This document shows, piece by piece, positions 39,113-48,667 of a stretch of 64,000 nt of DNA. This DNA comes from an uncultured Pseudomonadota bacterium. Its GTDB lineage: Bacteria; Myxococcota_A; UBA796; SXON01. The notes beneath the pieces were generated by a model. It was not told where the DNA came from and searched no databases. It saw nothing but the letters and a program-made list of their open reading frames with translations. How positions within the stretch are numbered: position 1 is the first letter of the stretch; each line of letters opens with the position of its first letter. The position numbers and the translations under genes are program-made. The stretch is taken from assembly GCA_903844155.1 (NCBI GenBank), contig CAIMSU010000103.1:1-64000 (forward strand). The letters run 5' to 3'.

Positions 39113-39219
39113 TGGGACGATCCGGTTCGGGCGCGCCGCTAACGCCGAAAATCCACTGCGCAAGTGGGGGGCGGCGAATTCGCTGGCAGGACGGCCGGCG
39201 GGCGGTGTAGGCTGCTCCG

Positions 39220-39735
39220 ATGTGGCTGTTGATCGCGCTCGTGGGCTGTCTGGCGACCGGTGGAGGCTCGGCCGCAGACACCGCGACGTGCTCATACGCG
39301 GAAAACAGCGCAGAGTCGGACGACTGTTGCTGGCAGGACCGGGTGACGATGGCGTCGGTCCGCTTGATCGCCGACGCGGATGCACCATCGGCAGCCGGCG
39401 GCGCGCCCGAACTCACGACCATCACGACGCAGGCCGGGCTGGATGCCTGGTGGACGTCGACGGGGCTGACGCCGACGGGATCGATAGCCTTTGGCGGCGA
39501 GATCGGCGTGGGGTTCATCGGGCACGTCGAACCCGGCTGCCAGGACCGGCAATTGGTGGGGGTTCGGATCGGCGACGCCCCAGACACATGGTTCGCCGGG
39601 GTGCAACAGGACTCAACCTGCGAGGCGTACGACACGGCCACGTGCCCTGGACCCGGCACGCCGCATGCGACGCTCTACGCCGTGCCCCCCGGCGAGGTGT
39701 CGGAGTGCGACTTCGGGAGCTTCTGCGACGGGTGA
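39220..39735 (+). CDS. hypothetical Cys-rich lipoprotein
   Basis: MWLLIALVGCLATGGGSAADTATCSYAENSAESDDCCWQD. Confidence 0.55.
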   Translation: MWLLIALVGCLATGGGSAADTATCSYAENSAESDDCCWQDRVTMASVRLIADADAPSAAGGAPELTTITTQAGLDAWWTSTGLTPTGSIAFGGEIGVGFIGHVEPGCQDRQLVGVRIGDAPDTWFAGVQQDSTCEAYDTATCPGPGTPHATLYAVPPGEVSECDFGSFCDG

Positions 39736-39907
39736 CGATGCCTGATACGGTGCTCCTCCGGCAATTCATATCAGCCTGATATGAATTGCGGGATGAGGAT
39801 TGTCACGTCGGGAGCCGCGCGAGGGGGCAAAGGGGAGCGGGAGCGACCGCGCGGGATGCCGGATCGGAGAGGATGAGCCCAGAAAAAGCCTGGAAAACCC
39901 GCCCAGA

Positions 39908-40429
39908 TCACCGCTCGCAGCGGTCCTCGAACGCCCACGTGAACGTGAACGACCCTGAGCCGGTGCAGCCCCAATCGGCGACCGGTCGCGACCATGAACC
40001 GTGTTTTTCGTCGGTGACGACGAGGTCCGCTGTGTTGGGGTACCCGCCACCGGGCAGCCGGCTGACGACCGCGCCCGACGCGTCCTCAAGCCCCGACTCG
40101 CCCGCATAATCGGCGTTCGGCGCGGATGGATCCCACGGCGGATGGAACGAGGCGTAACCGAAGATCCCAGCGACCTCGGCGGACCCGCAGGTTGTGACGA
40201 TTGGGACGTCAAAGAGGATCTGTTCGTCGCCGTTGACGAGGATCGCGGCGTTGGACGGCCATGCTTGGTTGGCTTCGGCGCAGACGCTCGTGGCAACTTC
40301 GCCCTCCGCCTCCCCCGTGACCCCGTCGCCATCCCCCGTATTGATGGTGACGGTGACGGTGCCGCCGCCCCAGCCGAGGACCTCCGGCTTGCACGCGACG
40401 GGCCCACCAAAAACCAGCAGCAACGCCAT
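39908..40429 (-). CDS. hypothetical lipoprotein
   Basis: MALLLVFGGPVACKPEVLGWGGG; TGATG overlap with upstream dihydropyrimidinase. Confidence 0.55.
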   Translation of the reverse strand: MALLLVFGGPVACKPEVLGWGGGTVTVTINTGDGDGVTGEAEGEVATSVCAEANQAWPSNAAILVNGDEQILFDVPIVTTCGSAEVAGIFGYASFHPPWDPSAPNADYAGESGLEDASGAVVSRLPGGGYPNTADLVVTDEKHGSWSRPVADWGCTGSGSFTFTWAFEDRCER

Positions 40430-41841
40430 CACCTGAGCAGCTCGCCAACGCCAGCGCGCTTCACGAACTTGCCGCCGCCCGTCACCTCGGCCTTGCCGTT
40501 GTTGCAGACCACGCGCCCGCGCGAGAGCACGACCTCGCTCCAACCCTGCACCTCGAAGCCCTCATACGCGCTGTAGTCCACGCGCATGTGATGCGTGAAC
40601 GGGTTGTTGATCGAGATCGTCTCCTTGCGGTTCGGGTCGAACACGACGATGTCCGCGTCACTGCCGACGGCGACCGTGCCCTTCTTCGGGAAGAGGCCGA
40701 AGGTCTTGGCCGCAGACGTGCTCGTCAGTTCAACCCACCGGTTCAACGAGATCTTTCCGCCGACAACGCCGCCGTGGTGCATGAGCGAGAGCCGGTTCTC
40801 CACACCCGGGGCGCCGTTCGGGATCTTGGTGAACGACTCCCGACCAAGCTCCTTTTGTCCGTTGAAGCAGAACGGGCAATGGTCGGTGGCGACGGCGGAG
40901 AGGTCGCCGAACTTGAGCCCCTGCCAGAGCGAGGCCTGGTTCCACTTCTCGCGCAGCGCGGGCGTCATGACCCACTTTGCCCCTTCGAAGTTGGGACGAT
41001 CGTAGATCGTCTGGTCGAGGAACAGGTACTGCGGGCAGGTCTCGGCTTGGACGTCGACCCCGCGCGACCGCCCGAGCTTGACCTGCTCCAGGGCGTCGTG
41101 GGACGAGAGATGCACAATGTAGAGCGGCACTTTCGCCACTTCCGCGATGGCGATCGCGCGATGCACCCCCTCGGCCTCCATGCGCGTTGGGCGGGTGAGC
41201 GCGTGCCAGCGCGGGTCCACCTTGCCGTCCGCGACCGCCTCGCGGATGATCTCGTCGATGACGATACCGTTCTCGGCGTGCATGCAGATGCGGGTGCCGT
41301 TCTCGCCGGCCTGCCGGAACGTGCGGTAGAGCGTGCCGTCATCGACGTAGAGCACGCCGGGGTAGGCCATGAAGAGCTTGTAGCTGGTGATTCCGTCGTC
41401 GCGCAGCCGCTTGAGCTCGCCAAGTCGGTCGACCGCCATGTCGGTGACGATCATGTGGAAGCCGTAGTCGATCGTCGCTTTTCCCTCGGCCTTCTTGTGC
41501 CATGTGTCGAGCGCGTCGAGCGTTGAGCCGCCCTTGGCCTGGATGGCAAAGTCAATGATCGTCGTCGTGCCGCCGTGGGCCGCCGCAAGCGTGCCGCTGG
41601 CGAAATCGTCCGCCGACGTCGTCCCGCCGAAGGGCATGTCCATGTGCGTGTGCGGGTCGATGCCGCCAGGGATGACGTACTTGCCGGTCGCGTCGATGAC
41701 GCGCGTGGCGCGCCCGGCGACGTCCAGAGAACCAGCGAGGTTCTTGCCGATGGCGGTGACCTGTTCGCCCTCGATGTAGACGTCCGCGTAGTAGTCGTCG
41801 GTCGCGGTGACGATGCGGCCATTCGTGATCAAGGTGGACAT
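40429..41841 (-). CDS. dihydropyrimidinase/hydantoinase
   Basis: YVIPGGIDPHTHMDMPFGGT, YKLFMAYPGV, HAENG, VHLSS, ETCPQYL, DHCPF. Confidence 0.93.
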   Translation of the reverse strand: MSTLITNGRIVTATDDYYADVYIEGEQVTAIGKNLAGSLDVAGRATRVIDATGKYVIPGGIDPHTHMDMPFGGTTSADDFASGTLAAAHGGTTTIIDFAIQAKGGSTLDALDTWHKKAEGKATIDYGFHMIVTDMAVDRLGELKRLRDDGITSYKLFMAYPGVLYVDDGTLYRTFRQAGENGTRICMHAENGIVIDEIIREAVADGKVDPRWHALTRPTRMEAEGVHRAIAIAEVAKVPLYIVHLSSHDALEQVKLGRSRGVDVQAETCPQYLFLDQTIYDRPNFEGAKWVMTPALREKWNQASLWQGLKFGDLSAVATDHCPFCFNGQKELGRESFTKIPNGAPGVENRLSLMHHGGVVGGKISLNRWVELTSTSAAKTFGLFPKKGTVAVGSDADIVVFDPNRKETISINNPFTHHMRVDYSAYEGFEVQGWSEVVLSRGRVVCNNGKAEVTGGGKFVKRAGVGELLR

Positions 41842-41949
41842 CGCGGAGCTCCTGAAGGGCGTTGAGGGGAGAGGTTCTATCACGCATGCGGCCGACTACC
41901 GCCGTGGTCGCGCCCCAGCGTCTGCCGAAAGGTGTAGACTCCACAAGCG

Positions 41950-42411
41950 ATGATTCTGCCCGATCAACGAACGCTGCTGTTGCTGCTGGCCCTCCTTCTG
42001 GCGTTCTGGCTGCTCACCCGCGTCCACACGCGCGAGTCAGCGCCTCCGCCCCGCCGCACACCGGTGACGATCAACGAGCTCGGGCGGTGCGTTTTCGAGG
42101 TCGCCACTGGCCACGACTTTGTCGGTTACCGCGGGCTTTTCCTCGCTGGCGCCGAGGCGCGGACCGTGCTCGGGGACGCCGCCGAGGTCTACCTCGACCG
42201 CAGGACCCGGGAGTTCCTGGAACGGGCGATGACCGCGTTGCAGGCGCTTATTCCCGCTGGCTCCCACTACGAGGGCATCGTCGTTGGCGACGACGGCCAG
42301 GCCACGATCTAGGCACGCACGCCGGACGGGGCCCTGACGACGCTGCCTGTAGGCGGGGTGATCCAGGTCGGGGTCGTGTGGCGGCTGGTGGACCCGCCCG
42401 TGCTGCGCTGA
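41950..42411 (+). pseudogene. hypothetical membrane-anchored protein with in-frame TAG at 42310-42312
   Basis: ORF 41950..42312 followed in the same frame by ARTPDGALTTLPVGGVIQVGVVWRLVDPPVLR and TGA at 42411. Confidence 0.5.
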
Positions 42412-42466
42412 CGGGCAGCACGGGCGATCGCGTTACGTCCGCGTCACCACCTGCTGGAGATCACCG

Positions 42467-42859
42467 ATGAATTGGCCCCTCGTTCTACGGCTTTCTGGCT
42501 TCGGGCTGTTCATGGCCCTGGCCACCGTCTTCATCATCCCATCGACCGTCGAGCCGATGGTGTGGCTGCCGATCCTCCTCACCGTCGCCGGCCTGATCGC
42601 GCGCTACGCGCCCGGGAAGTACTTCCTCCACGGTTTGGCGACGAGCGGCATGAATTGTGTTTGGATCACCAGCGCGCACTTCATCTTCTACGACACCTAC
42701 GCGGCCGGTCACGCCGATGAGATCGCCAGGTCCCAGGGCCTGCCCCTCTCGCCGCGCCTGATGATGCTGATCGTCGGGCCGATCGTTGGGCTGATCTCCG
42801 GCTGCATTCTCGGACTGTTCGCGTTCATCGCCAGTAAGCTCATCAAGCCTGCCGTGTAG
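42467..42859 (+). CDS. small multi-pass membrane protein
   Basis: 130 aa with several hydrophobic segments. Confidence 0.65.
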   Translation: MNWPLVLRLSGFGLFMALATVFIIPSTVEPMVWLPILLTVAGLIARYAPGKYFLHGLATSGMNCVWITSAHFIFYDTYAAGHADEIARSQGLPLSPRLMMLIVGPIVGLISGCILGLFAFIASKLIKPAV

Positions 42860-42871
42860 GCCGGGAGCGTC

Positions 42872-43183
42872 GTGCCCTCCAAGCGAGCCGTCATGGTCGC
42901 CGCGCTGCTCGTTGTTCACACGGCGGTGAGCGTGCGCGCGCTGAGGGACCACGACTTCTTCTGGTTGTTCCGCTTCGCCGTGGCGGACTGGCCGCAGGGG
43001 CAGATCTTCTCCGACCTGACCTGCATGCGCCTCGTCGTGACGTCGTGGATGGTCGTCGACGCGCGCCGGTCCGGGCGAACGGTGTGGCCCTACCTCCTCG
43101 CCACGTTGCTGCTCGGCTCCTTCGGCCCTTTGACCTACCTTCTTGTCCGGGAGCTGCGTCCGACCCCGGCACCGGTCGGCTGA
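42872..43183 (+). CDS. small membrane protein (DUF2834-like appearance)
   Basis: FWLFRFAVADWPQGQIFSDLTCMRLVVTSWMVVDARRSGRTVWPYLLATLLLGSFGPLTYLLVRE. Confidence 0.6.
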   Translation: MPSKRAVMVAALLVVHTAVSVRALRDHDFFWLFRFAVADWPQGQIFSDLTCMRLVVTSWMVVDARRSGRTVWPYLLATLLLGSFGPLTYLLVRELRPTPAPVG

Positions 43184-43250
43184 CGCTGGCCGAGTCCCGG
43201 GCCACCGGGCTAAGGCCTGCCGCTCCCCGAGGTTCCGAGTGTCGACCCAG

Positions 43251-44747
43251 ATGCCCCCGTCCTTCCCCGCGCGATCCTACGAATTCACCCCCTACGTCGC
43301 CGCACAAAACTGGATTGGCGGCCAATGGATGGACGCCGCCAGCGGCGCCACGATTCCGGTGGAAAACCCGCGCCACGCGCGCGTGATGTCCCACGTCTCG
43401 ATGTCCGGATCCGCGGACGTGGACCTGGCGGTCAAGGCCGCGCAGGCGGCATTCAAGACCTGGCGCAACGTGCCCATCAAGGAGCGCGCCGATGTCTTCT
43501 ACAGGTTGAAGCAGCTCATGGAGCGCGATCTCGACGAGCTGGCCTGGCTCGCCTCGCACGAGAATGGCAAGACCTTCGCGGAGGCCAAGGCGAGCGTGCA
43601 AAAGGGCATCGAATGCGTGGAATTCGGCGCCTCGCTCCCGAACATCGCGGCGGGCGAGCAGTTGGACGTGAGCCGCGGCGTGAACTGCCGGATCGAGCAC
43701 GAGCCGCTCGGCGTCGTCGCGGGCGTGACCCCGTTCAACTTCCCGATCATGGTCCCGCTCTGGATGTTGCCCCAGGCGCTCGTCGGCGGGAACACGTTTG
43801 TGCTCAAGCCCTCCGAGCAGGTGCCGCTCGGCGCGATGAAGCTCGCGGTTCTGCTGAAGGAAGCAGGACTTCCCGACGGCGTGCTCAACATCGTGAACGG
43901 CGGCGTCGACGCGGTCAACGCGATCGGCGATCACCCCGACATCAAGGCGATCGCGTTTGTCGGCTCGACCAAGGTGGCGAAGCTGCTCTACGCGCGCGGC
44001 GCGCAGACGGGCAAGAGCATGCTCTGCCTCGGCGGCGCCAAGAACCACCTCATCGTTGTCCCGGACGCAGACGTGGCGTTGACGGCGGCGAATGTCGTCG
44101 CCAGCTACACCGGTTGCGCGGGGCAGCGCTGCATGGCCGCGTCCGTCCTCCTCGCCGTCGGCGACGTCCACCACGTCATCGACGAAATCATCGTCCAGTC
44201 GAAGAAGCTCCAGCTTGGAACGGAGATCGGCTCCATCATCAACGCCCCTTCCGTCGAGCGCATCAACGGCTACATCGACGACGCGGAAAAGCGTGGTGCG
44301 AAGGTGGTTGTCGACGGCCGCGGGAAGACCGGCGATGCTCCTGGGGACAAGGGCTACTGGGTCGGGCCGACGGTCATCGACGGCGTCTCTACCGATATGC
44401 CTGCTGCGACCATTGAGATCTTCGGGCCGGTCCTCTCCATCGTCCACGTTCCGAACCTCGACGCCGCCATCGCCATCGAGAACGCGAACGCCTACGGAAA
44501 CGCAGCGTGTATCTACACAACCTCTGGTGCTGTGGCCCGTTATGTGACTGAGCGCGTGGAGGCCGGGATGGTCGGCGTGAACGTTGGCGTGCCGGTGCCC
44601 CGCGAGCCCTTCGGATTCGGCGGGTGGAACGACTCGAAGTTCGGGAGCGGCAACATCACCGGCATGGACGGCTACCGCTTCTGGACGCGGCCCCGAAAAG
44701 TCACGACCAAGTGGCAATTGCAGGTCGACACCAACTGGATGAGCTGA
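43251..44747 (+). CDS. mmsA: CoA-acylating methylmalonate/malonate-semialdehyde dehydrogenase
   Basis: GVTPFNFPIMVPLWMLPQAL, FVGSTKVAKLLY, GAKNHLIVVPDAD, GCAGQRCMA, FGGWNDSKFG; start 43251 (alt. GTG 43239). Confidence 0.92.
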   Translation: MPPSFPARSYEFTPYVAAQNWIGGQWMDAASGATIPVENPRHARVMSHVSMSGSADVDLAVKAAQAAFKTWRNVPIKERADVFYRLKQLMERDLDELAWLASHENGKTFAEAKASVQKGIECVEFGASLPNIAAGEQLDVSRGVNCRIEHEPLGVVAGVTPFNFPIMVPLWMLPQALVGGNTFVLKPSEQVPLGAMKLAVLLKEAGLPDGVLNIVNGGVDAVNAIGDHPDIKAIAFVGSTKVAKLLYARGAQTGKSMLCLGGAKNHLIVVPDADVALTAANVVASYTGCAGQRCMAASVLLAVGDVHHVIDEIIVQSKKLQLGTEIGSIINAPSVERINGYIDDAEKRGAKVVVDGRGKTGDAPGDKGYWVGPTVIDGVSTDMPAATIEIFGPVLSIVHVPNLDAAIAIENANAYGNAACIYTTSGAVARYVTERVEAGMVGVNVGVPVPREPFGFGGWNDSKFGSGNITGMDGYRFWTRPRKVTTKWQLQVDTNWMS

Positions 44748-44750
44748 GGG

Positions 44751-46112
44751 ATGACGATGACTTCCCAAGAAATGATCGCGCTCTGCAAGAAGCACACGCT
44801 TTACACATGGGCCGCTCAGGATGCCGTCGACCCGCTCGCCATCGCGAGCGCGAAGGGCGTGTACCTCTACACCGTCGACGGGCAGCGGATCCTCGACTTC
44901 AACAGCCAGCTCATGAGCGTGCTCATCGGCCATGGTCACCCTCGCGTCATCGCGGCGATGCAAAAGCAGATGGAGACCCTGATCTACTGCTACCCGCAGA
45001 CCGCGACGGAGCCACGCGCAAAGCTTGGAAAGGTGCTGTCCGAGCTGCTCCCCGGGGACATCGACAGCTTCTTCTTCACGACCGGCGGCGCCGAGGCGAA
45101 CGAGAACGCCATCAAGATCGCCCGGCAGTACACCGGCCGCTTCAAGATCCTGTCGCGCTACCGCAGCTACCATGGGGCGACGAACGCCACGATGCAGCTC
45201 ACCGGCGACCCGCGACGTTGGGCGAGCGAGCCCGGCGCCCCCGGGTTCGTGCGGGTGATGGACCCCGTTCCCCTCGAATTCTCCTTTGGGGCGACCGAGG
45301 AAGAGCAGACAAAGAACCACCTGATCTACCTCGAAGAGATGATCCAGTACGAGGGCCCGAACCAGATCGCGGCGTTCTTCATCGAGCCGGTGACGGGGAC
45401 GAACGGGGTGCTGATCCCGCCGAAGGGCTGGCTTGCGGGGGTGCGGGCGCTCACGCGTAAGTACGGCATCCTGCTCGTCTGCGACGAAGTCATGGCGGGC
45501 TTTGGACGCACGGGGAAGTGGTTCAGCTTCGAGCACGGCGGCCTTGTCGGCGATCAAGCGCCCGACATCGTGACGATGGCGAAGGGCTTGACGAGCTCCT
45601 ACGTGCCGCTTGGCGCGATGGGCGTGAGCGCTGCGATCGCCGACTACATGCGCAGCCACGTGTTCTCTGGGGGGCTGACCTACAACTCGCACCCGCTGGC
45701 GATGGCCTGCGCGGTGAGCGTGCTGGAGGTCATGAAGGACGAGAAGATGGTCGAGAACGCGGCGGCGATGGAGTCGGTCATGCGACGGGAGATGGACCGG
45801 CTGACCGCCCGGCACCAAAGCGTCAAGGAGGCCCGTGCCATCGGCCTCTTCGGCATGTTCGACCTTCGCAAGAACGGCACCGGCGGCCCTCCGCACGGCC
45901 GCCCCGGCGAGATGATCGCGCCCTACAACGGCGCGCACCCGGCGATGGGCAAGCTCGGTAAATTCTTTCGGGACGAAGGGCTCTTCACCTTCATGCGCTG
46001 GTCGAGCTTCTCCGCGATTCCGCCGCTTTCCATCACCGAGGAGCAGCTCTGCGAGGGCTTCGCGATCGTCGACCGCGGGCTCGACATCACGGACGCGGTG
46101 TTCGAGGGGTGA
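44751..46112 (+). CDS. class III aminotransferase (beta-alanine/omega-amino-acid type)
   Basis: FFFTTGGAEANENAIKIARQYTGRFKILSRYRSYHGAT; LLVCDEVMAGFGRTGKWFSFEH. Confidence 0.9.
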   Translation: MTMTSQEMIALCKKHTLYTWAAQDAVDPLAIASAKGVYLYTVDGQRILDFNSQLMSVLIGHGHPRVIAAMQKQMETLIYCYPQTATEPRAKLGKVLSELLPGDIDSFFFTTGGAEANENAIKIARQYTGRFKILSRYRSYHGATNATMQLTGDPRRWASEPGAPGFVRVMDPVPLEFSFGATEEEQTKNHLIYLEEMIQYEGPNQIAAFFIEPVTGTNGVLIPPKGWLAGVRALTRKYGILLVCDEVMAGFGRTGKWFSFEHGGLVGDQAPDIVTMAKGLTSSYVPLGAMGVSAAIADYMRSHVFSGGLTYNSHPLAMACAVSVLEVMKDEKMVENAAAMESVMRREMDRLTARHQSVKEARAIGLFGMFDLRKNGTGGPPHGRPGEMIAPYNGAHPAMGKLGKFFRDEGLFTFMRWSSFSAIPPLSITEEQLCEGFAIVDRGLDITDAVFEG

Positions 46113-46513
46113 CACCCCAACCGACCACAACTGCGGAGAGCAGAAGTGGTAGATCCGGCGACGCGCGGTTCGGCGGCATGCTGGCAGTCGGTATCGTCGC
46201 GGGCGCGCTCGGCGCGTGGGCTGGCTGGTTGGCGCGTGGAGAGCTTGGCCCTCCGCACGGCACCGAGCAGTACACGCTGACGGAGGCGGTGCCGCTGCGG
46301 TCCGACTCGAGGGTCGGGGTCCTGCCGGCGGGGACCACGATGTACTTTGACCGGGGCTTTGACGAGGGGTTCGGGCGGTGGGTGGTGTACGTGAACGCGA
46401 ATGAGCGACCGCCCACGGCGCGTGGCCCGGCTGACGCGATCGCCCCGCTCTGGGCTGACCTGAGCGGCGACGATCCGCCTCCCGTGTGTGTCCTGGCCGG
46501 AGCGACGCGCTGA
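46109..46513 (+). CDS. hypothetical single-TM protein
   Basis: GTGA overlap start at 46109 (alternative ATG 46178); palindromic element copy 3 within first codons. Confidence 0.5.
   Translation: MTPQPTTTAESRSGRSGDARFGGMLAVGIVAGALGAWAGWLARGELGPPHGTEQYTLTEAVPLRSDSRVGVLPAGTTMYFDRGFDEGFGRWVVYVNANERPPTARGPADAIAPLWADLSGDDPPPVCVLAGATR
46119..46155 (+). repeat. 37-bp palindromic element copy 3 (diverged)
   Basis: AACCGACCACAACTGCGGAGAGCAGAAGTGGTAGATC; same CCAC-N3-TGC-rGAGA-GCA-N3-GTGG layout. Confidence 0.75.
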
Positions 46514-46616
46514 CGGCGAGGGGTTTGAGCGGCGTCCCACAGCGGGTCGTGGATCGGCGCGGGGCCAGGCGAGCCGCCCCAAGGCGCCCGAAGCCCCCGC
46601 GCCCGGCGTGAACGGG

Positions 46617-46645
46617 TTGCCACCGGCCGCGAACCCGCGTACCCT
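46617..46645 (+). promoter_or_regulatory. candidate promoter TTGCCA-N17-TACCCT
   Basis: exact 17-nt spacing, 25 bp before the ATG at 46671. Confidence 0.4.
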
Positions 46646-46670
46646 GCAGCCAACCGAAGCAGGTGCCACG

Positions 46671-48575
46671 ATGATCGCTCTCTTCCTCGCCGCCGTCCAA
46701 CTGGCCCGCGCGGGCGCTGCGGCCGATTTCCTGCCCGGTGTCGAGGGGCAGACCGGCTTCGGGCCCCCGGTCGTGGACGCCAGCGGCACGGAGGTCGCGT
46801 TGACGCGCTGGGACCGCGCGGGATTGTGGGCCTGGGACCAGAATGGGGCGCCAGCGCCCGTCAGCCTCTCGCGCGGGGCGGGCTTCCACCCGGTCTTTTC
46901 GGGGACTGATCTGCTTTACAAGGCCGTGACCAGCGGTGTCCAGCAGGCCCTGCTCTCGCGACGTGACGGCGGGCGCTGGGTGAATTCCTTGCTCGACGAA
47001 GGCCCCCACGTCGGCCAGCCCGCGATCCTCGCGGGCCGGATCGCCTGGCCCGGGCCAGACGCGCTTGGCGTCCGGTCCCCCGCCTCCCGCCGCGCCTACG
47101 CAGACCTCGATGGCATCGACATCATCGCCCCGGACGCCGGCGGGGAGCGGCTTGCCTGGGATGACGACGCCGGGCTGCTTCACGTTCGCGACGTGGCTAC
47201 GGGCCTGACCCGGACATTCCCCGACGCCGGGGCGGGGGCCTACCCTGCCTGGAGCAGCGATGGCGCGCTCGTGCTCCACCACGACGGCGACACCGTCACC
47301 ATCGTGAGCCCGGCCGACGGCAGGTTCGTCACGGTTGATGGCCGGGATCCGGCCTGGGTGCCCGGGACACACCAGATCGTCTACGCCGCGCTGGTGACCG
47401 GGAACGAGGTCGGCGACGAAAACACCGCCGGCATCGGCCCCTACGAGGTGGAGTCGTCCACGCTCTGGTCGTACGACGTCGCTACCGGCACCTCCACCGT
47501 GCTGCTCGACGACGCCGCCGTCCACGCTCGCTTCCCAGCGCCGATCGGCCGGTCGGGCGCGCTGCTGTTCGTCGACAGCCGCTCCGGCGATCTCTACCGG
47601 CTCGATCACGCCGTCGCGACGCGGGTTCTTCCCTCGTCCGCCCTCGACTTCGCGCGGGACGCCCCACCGCCCCCGCCCTCGGACGCGCGCGTTGAAGTCT
47701 CCGTCCCCTACATGCACCAGCTCTGGGACACCCCCGACGACTTCAACGGCAACTGGTCGTGCGGGCCGACGTCCTGCCTGCAAACGCTTGCGGCGTTTTC
47801 CACGCTTCCAAACTCGGACATCACCTGCTCCTGGCCCAGCTCGCACACGAGCCACTGGGGATGGTATGTCCCGAACGTCTACTCGTTTGGGGGCTACACG
47901 TACGACACGTGGGGGCTCGCTGCCGGCGGCCAGTGCCAGGGCGCCCACGGGTTCATCTGCGAGCAGTACGGTGGCGCGGTGTGGTCGCAGATGACGGCCT
48001 TCATGCAACAACACGGCGTTGACTCGCAGGAAGTGGGGACGGACTACAACAGCGTGGTCTCCGAGACGAACGCGGGGTATCCGATGTACGCATCGGTCTA
48101 CGTCCTTGGCTACGGGCATATTTTCGTGATTCGCGGCTATATTTCGCAGGACGGCAGCCCGATCCACACCGTGGTGGTGAACGACCCCTACGGCAACGCA
48201 GGGACCGGGAGCTGGGGCAACGACGACGGCGAAGACATCGTGTACGACTGGCCCGGGTACAACAACGGGAATCTGGCGTTTGACCTCTCCGAATTGTTCA
48301 CGGCGCACGGCGTGTACCCCTCCAGCGGCGGCGGAGACACCGGCACGCCGCCCGCGGACACGGGCACCCCGCCCGTCGACACCGCGCCGGCCTCGGACAC
48401 CGCGCCGGTCACAGACAGCGACACCGCCGGGACCGCGGACTCCGGCGGCATTTCGCGGCCCGGGACCGAGACGAAGGTCGACGGGATCGGCTGCCAGACG
48501 GCACCTTCGTTCCTCGACGGCTCCGTCGGCACGCTGCTTCTCGCCCTGGGCCTGGTCCGACGGCGGCAGCGCTGA
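46671..48575 (+). CDS. secreted C39-like cysteine peptidase with N-terminal beta-propeller-like repeats and MYXO-CTERM-like tail
   Basis: VPYMHQLWDTPDDFNGNWSCGPTSCLQTLAAF; GHIFVIRGY; VVVNDPYG; C-terminus GCQTAPSFLDGSVGTLLLALGLVRRRQR. Confidence 0.8.
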   Translation: MIALFLAAVQLARAGAAADFLPGVEGQTGFGPPVVDASGTEVALTRWDRAGLWAWDQNGAPAPVSLSRGAGFHPVFSGTDLLYKAVTSGVQQALLSRRDGGRWVNSLLDEGPHVGQPAILAGRIAWPGPDALGVRSPASRRAYADLDGIDIIAPDAGGERLAWDDDAGLLHVRDVATGLTRTFPDAGAGAYPAWSSDGALVLHHDGDTVTIVSPADGRFVTVDGRDPAWVPGTHQIVYAALVTGNEVGDENTAGIGPYEVESSTLWSYDVATGTSTVLLDDAAVHARFPAPIGRSGALLFVDSRSGDLYRLDHAVATRVLPSSALDFARDAPPPPPSDARVEVSVPYMHQLWDTPDDFNGNWSCGPTSCLQTLAAFSTLPNSDITCSWPSSHTSHWGWYVPNVYSFGGYTYDTWGLAAGGQCQGAHGFICEQYGGAVWSQMTAFMQQHGVDSQEVGTDYNSVVSETNAGYPMYASVYVLGYGHIFVIRGYISQDGSPIHTVVVNDPYGNAGTGSWGNDDGEDIVYDWPGYNNGNLAFDLSELFTAHGVYPSSGGGDTGTPPADTGTPPVDTAPASDTAPVTDSDTAGTADSGGISRPGTETKVDGIGCQTAPSFLDGSVGTLLLALGLVRRRQR

Positions 48576-48667
48576 CGCGGCACCGACCCGGGCCGAGGAC
48601 GGAGTCCCGCGCTGACCAACGGTTACAAGCCCAACCCCCGCCCGGCGCGGTACGCTCGGAGGCTGCG

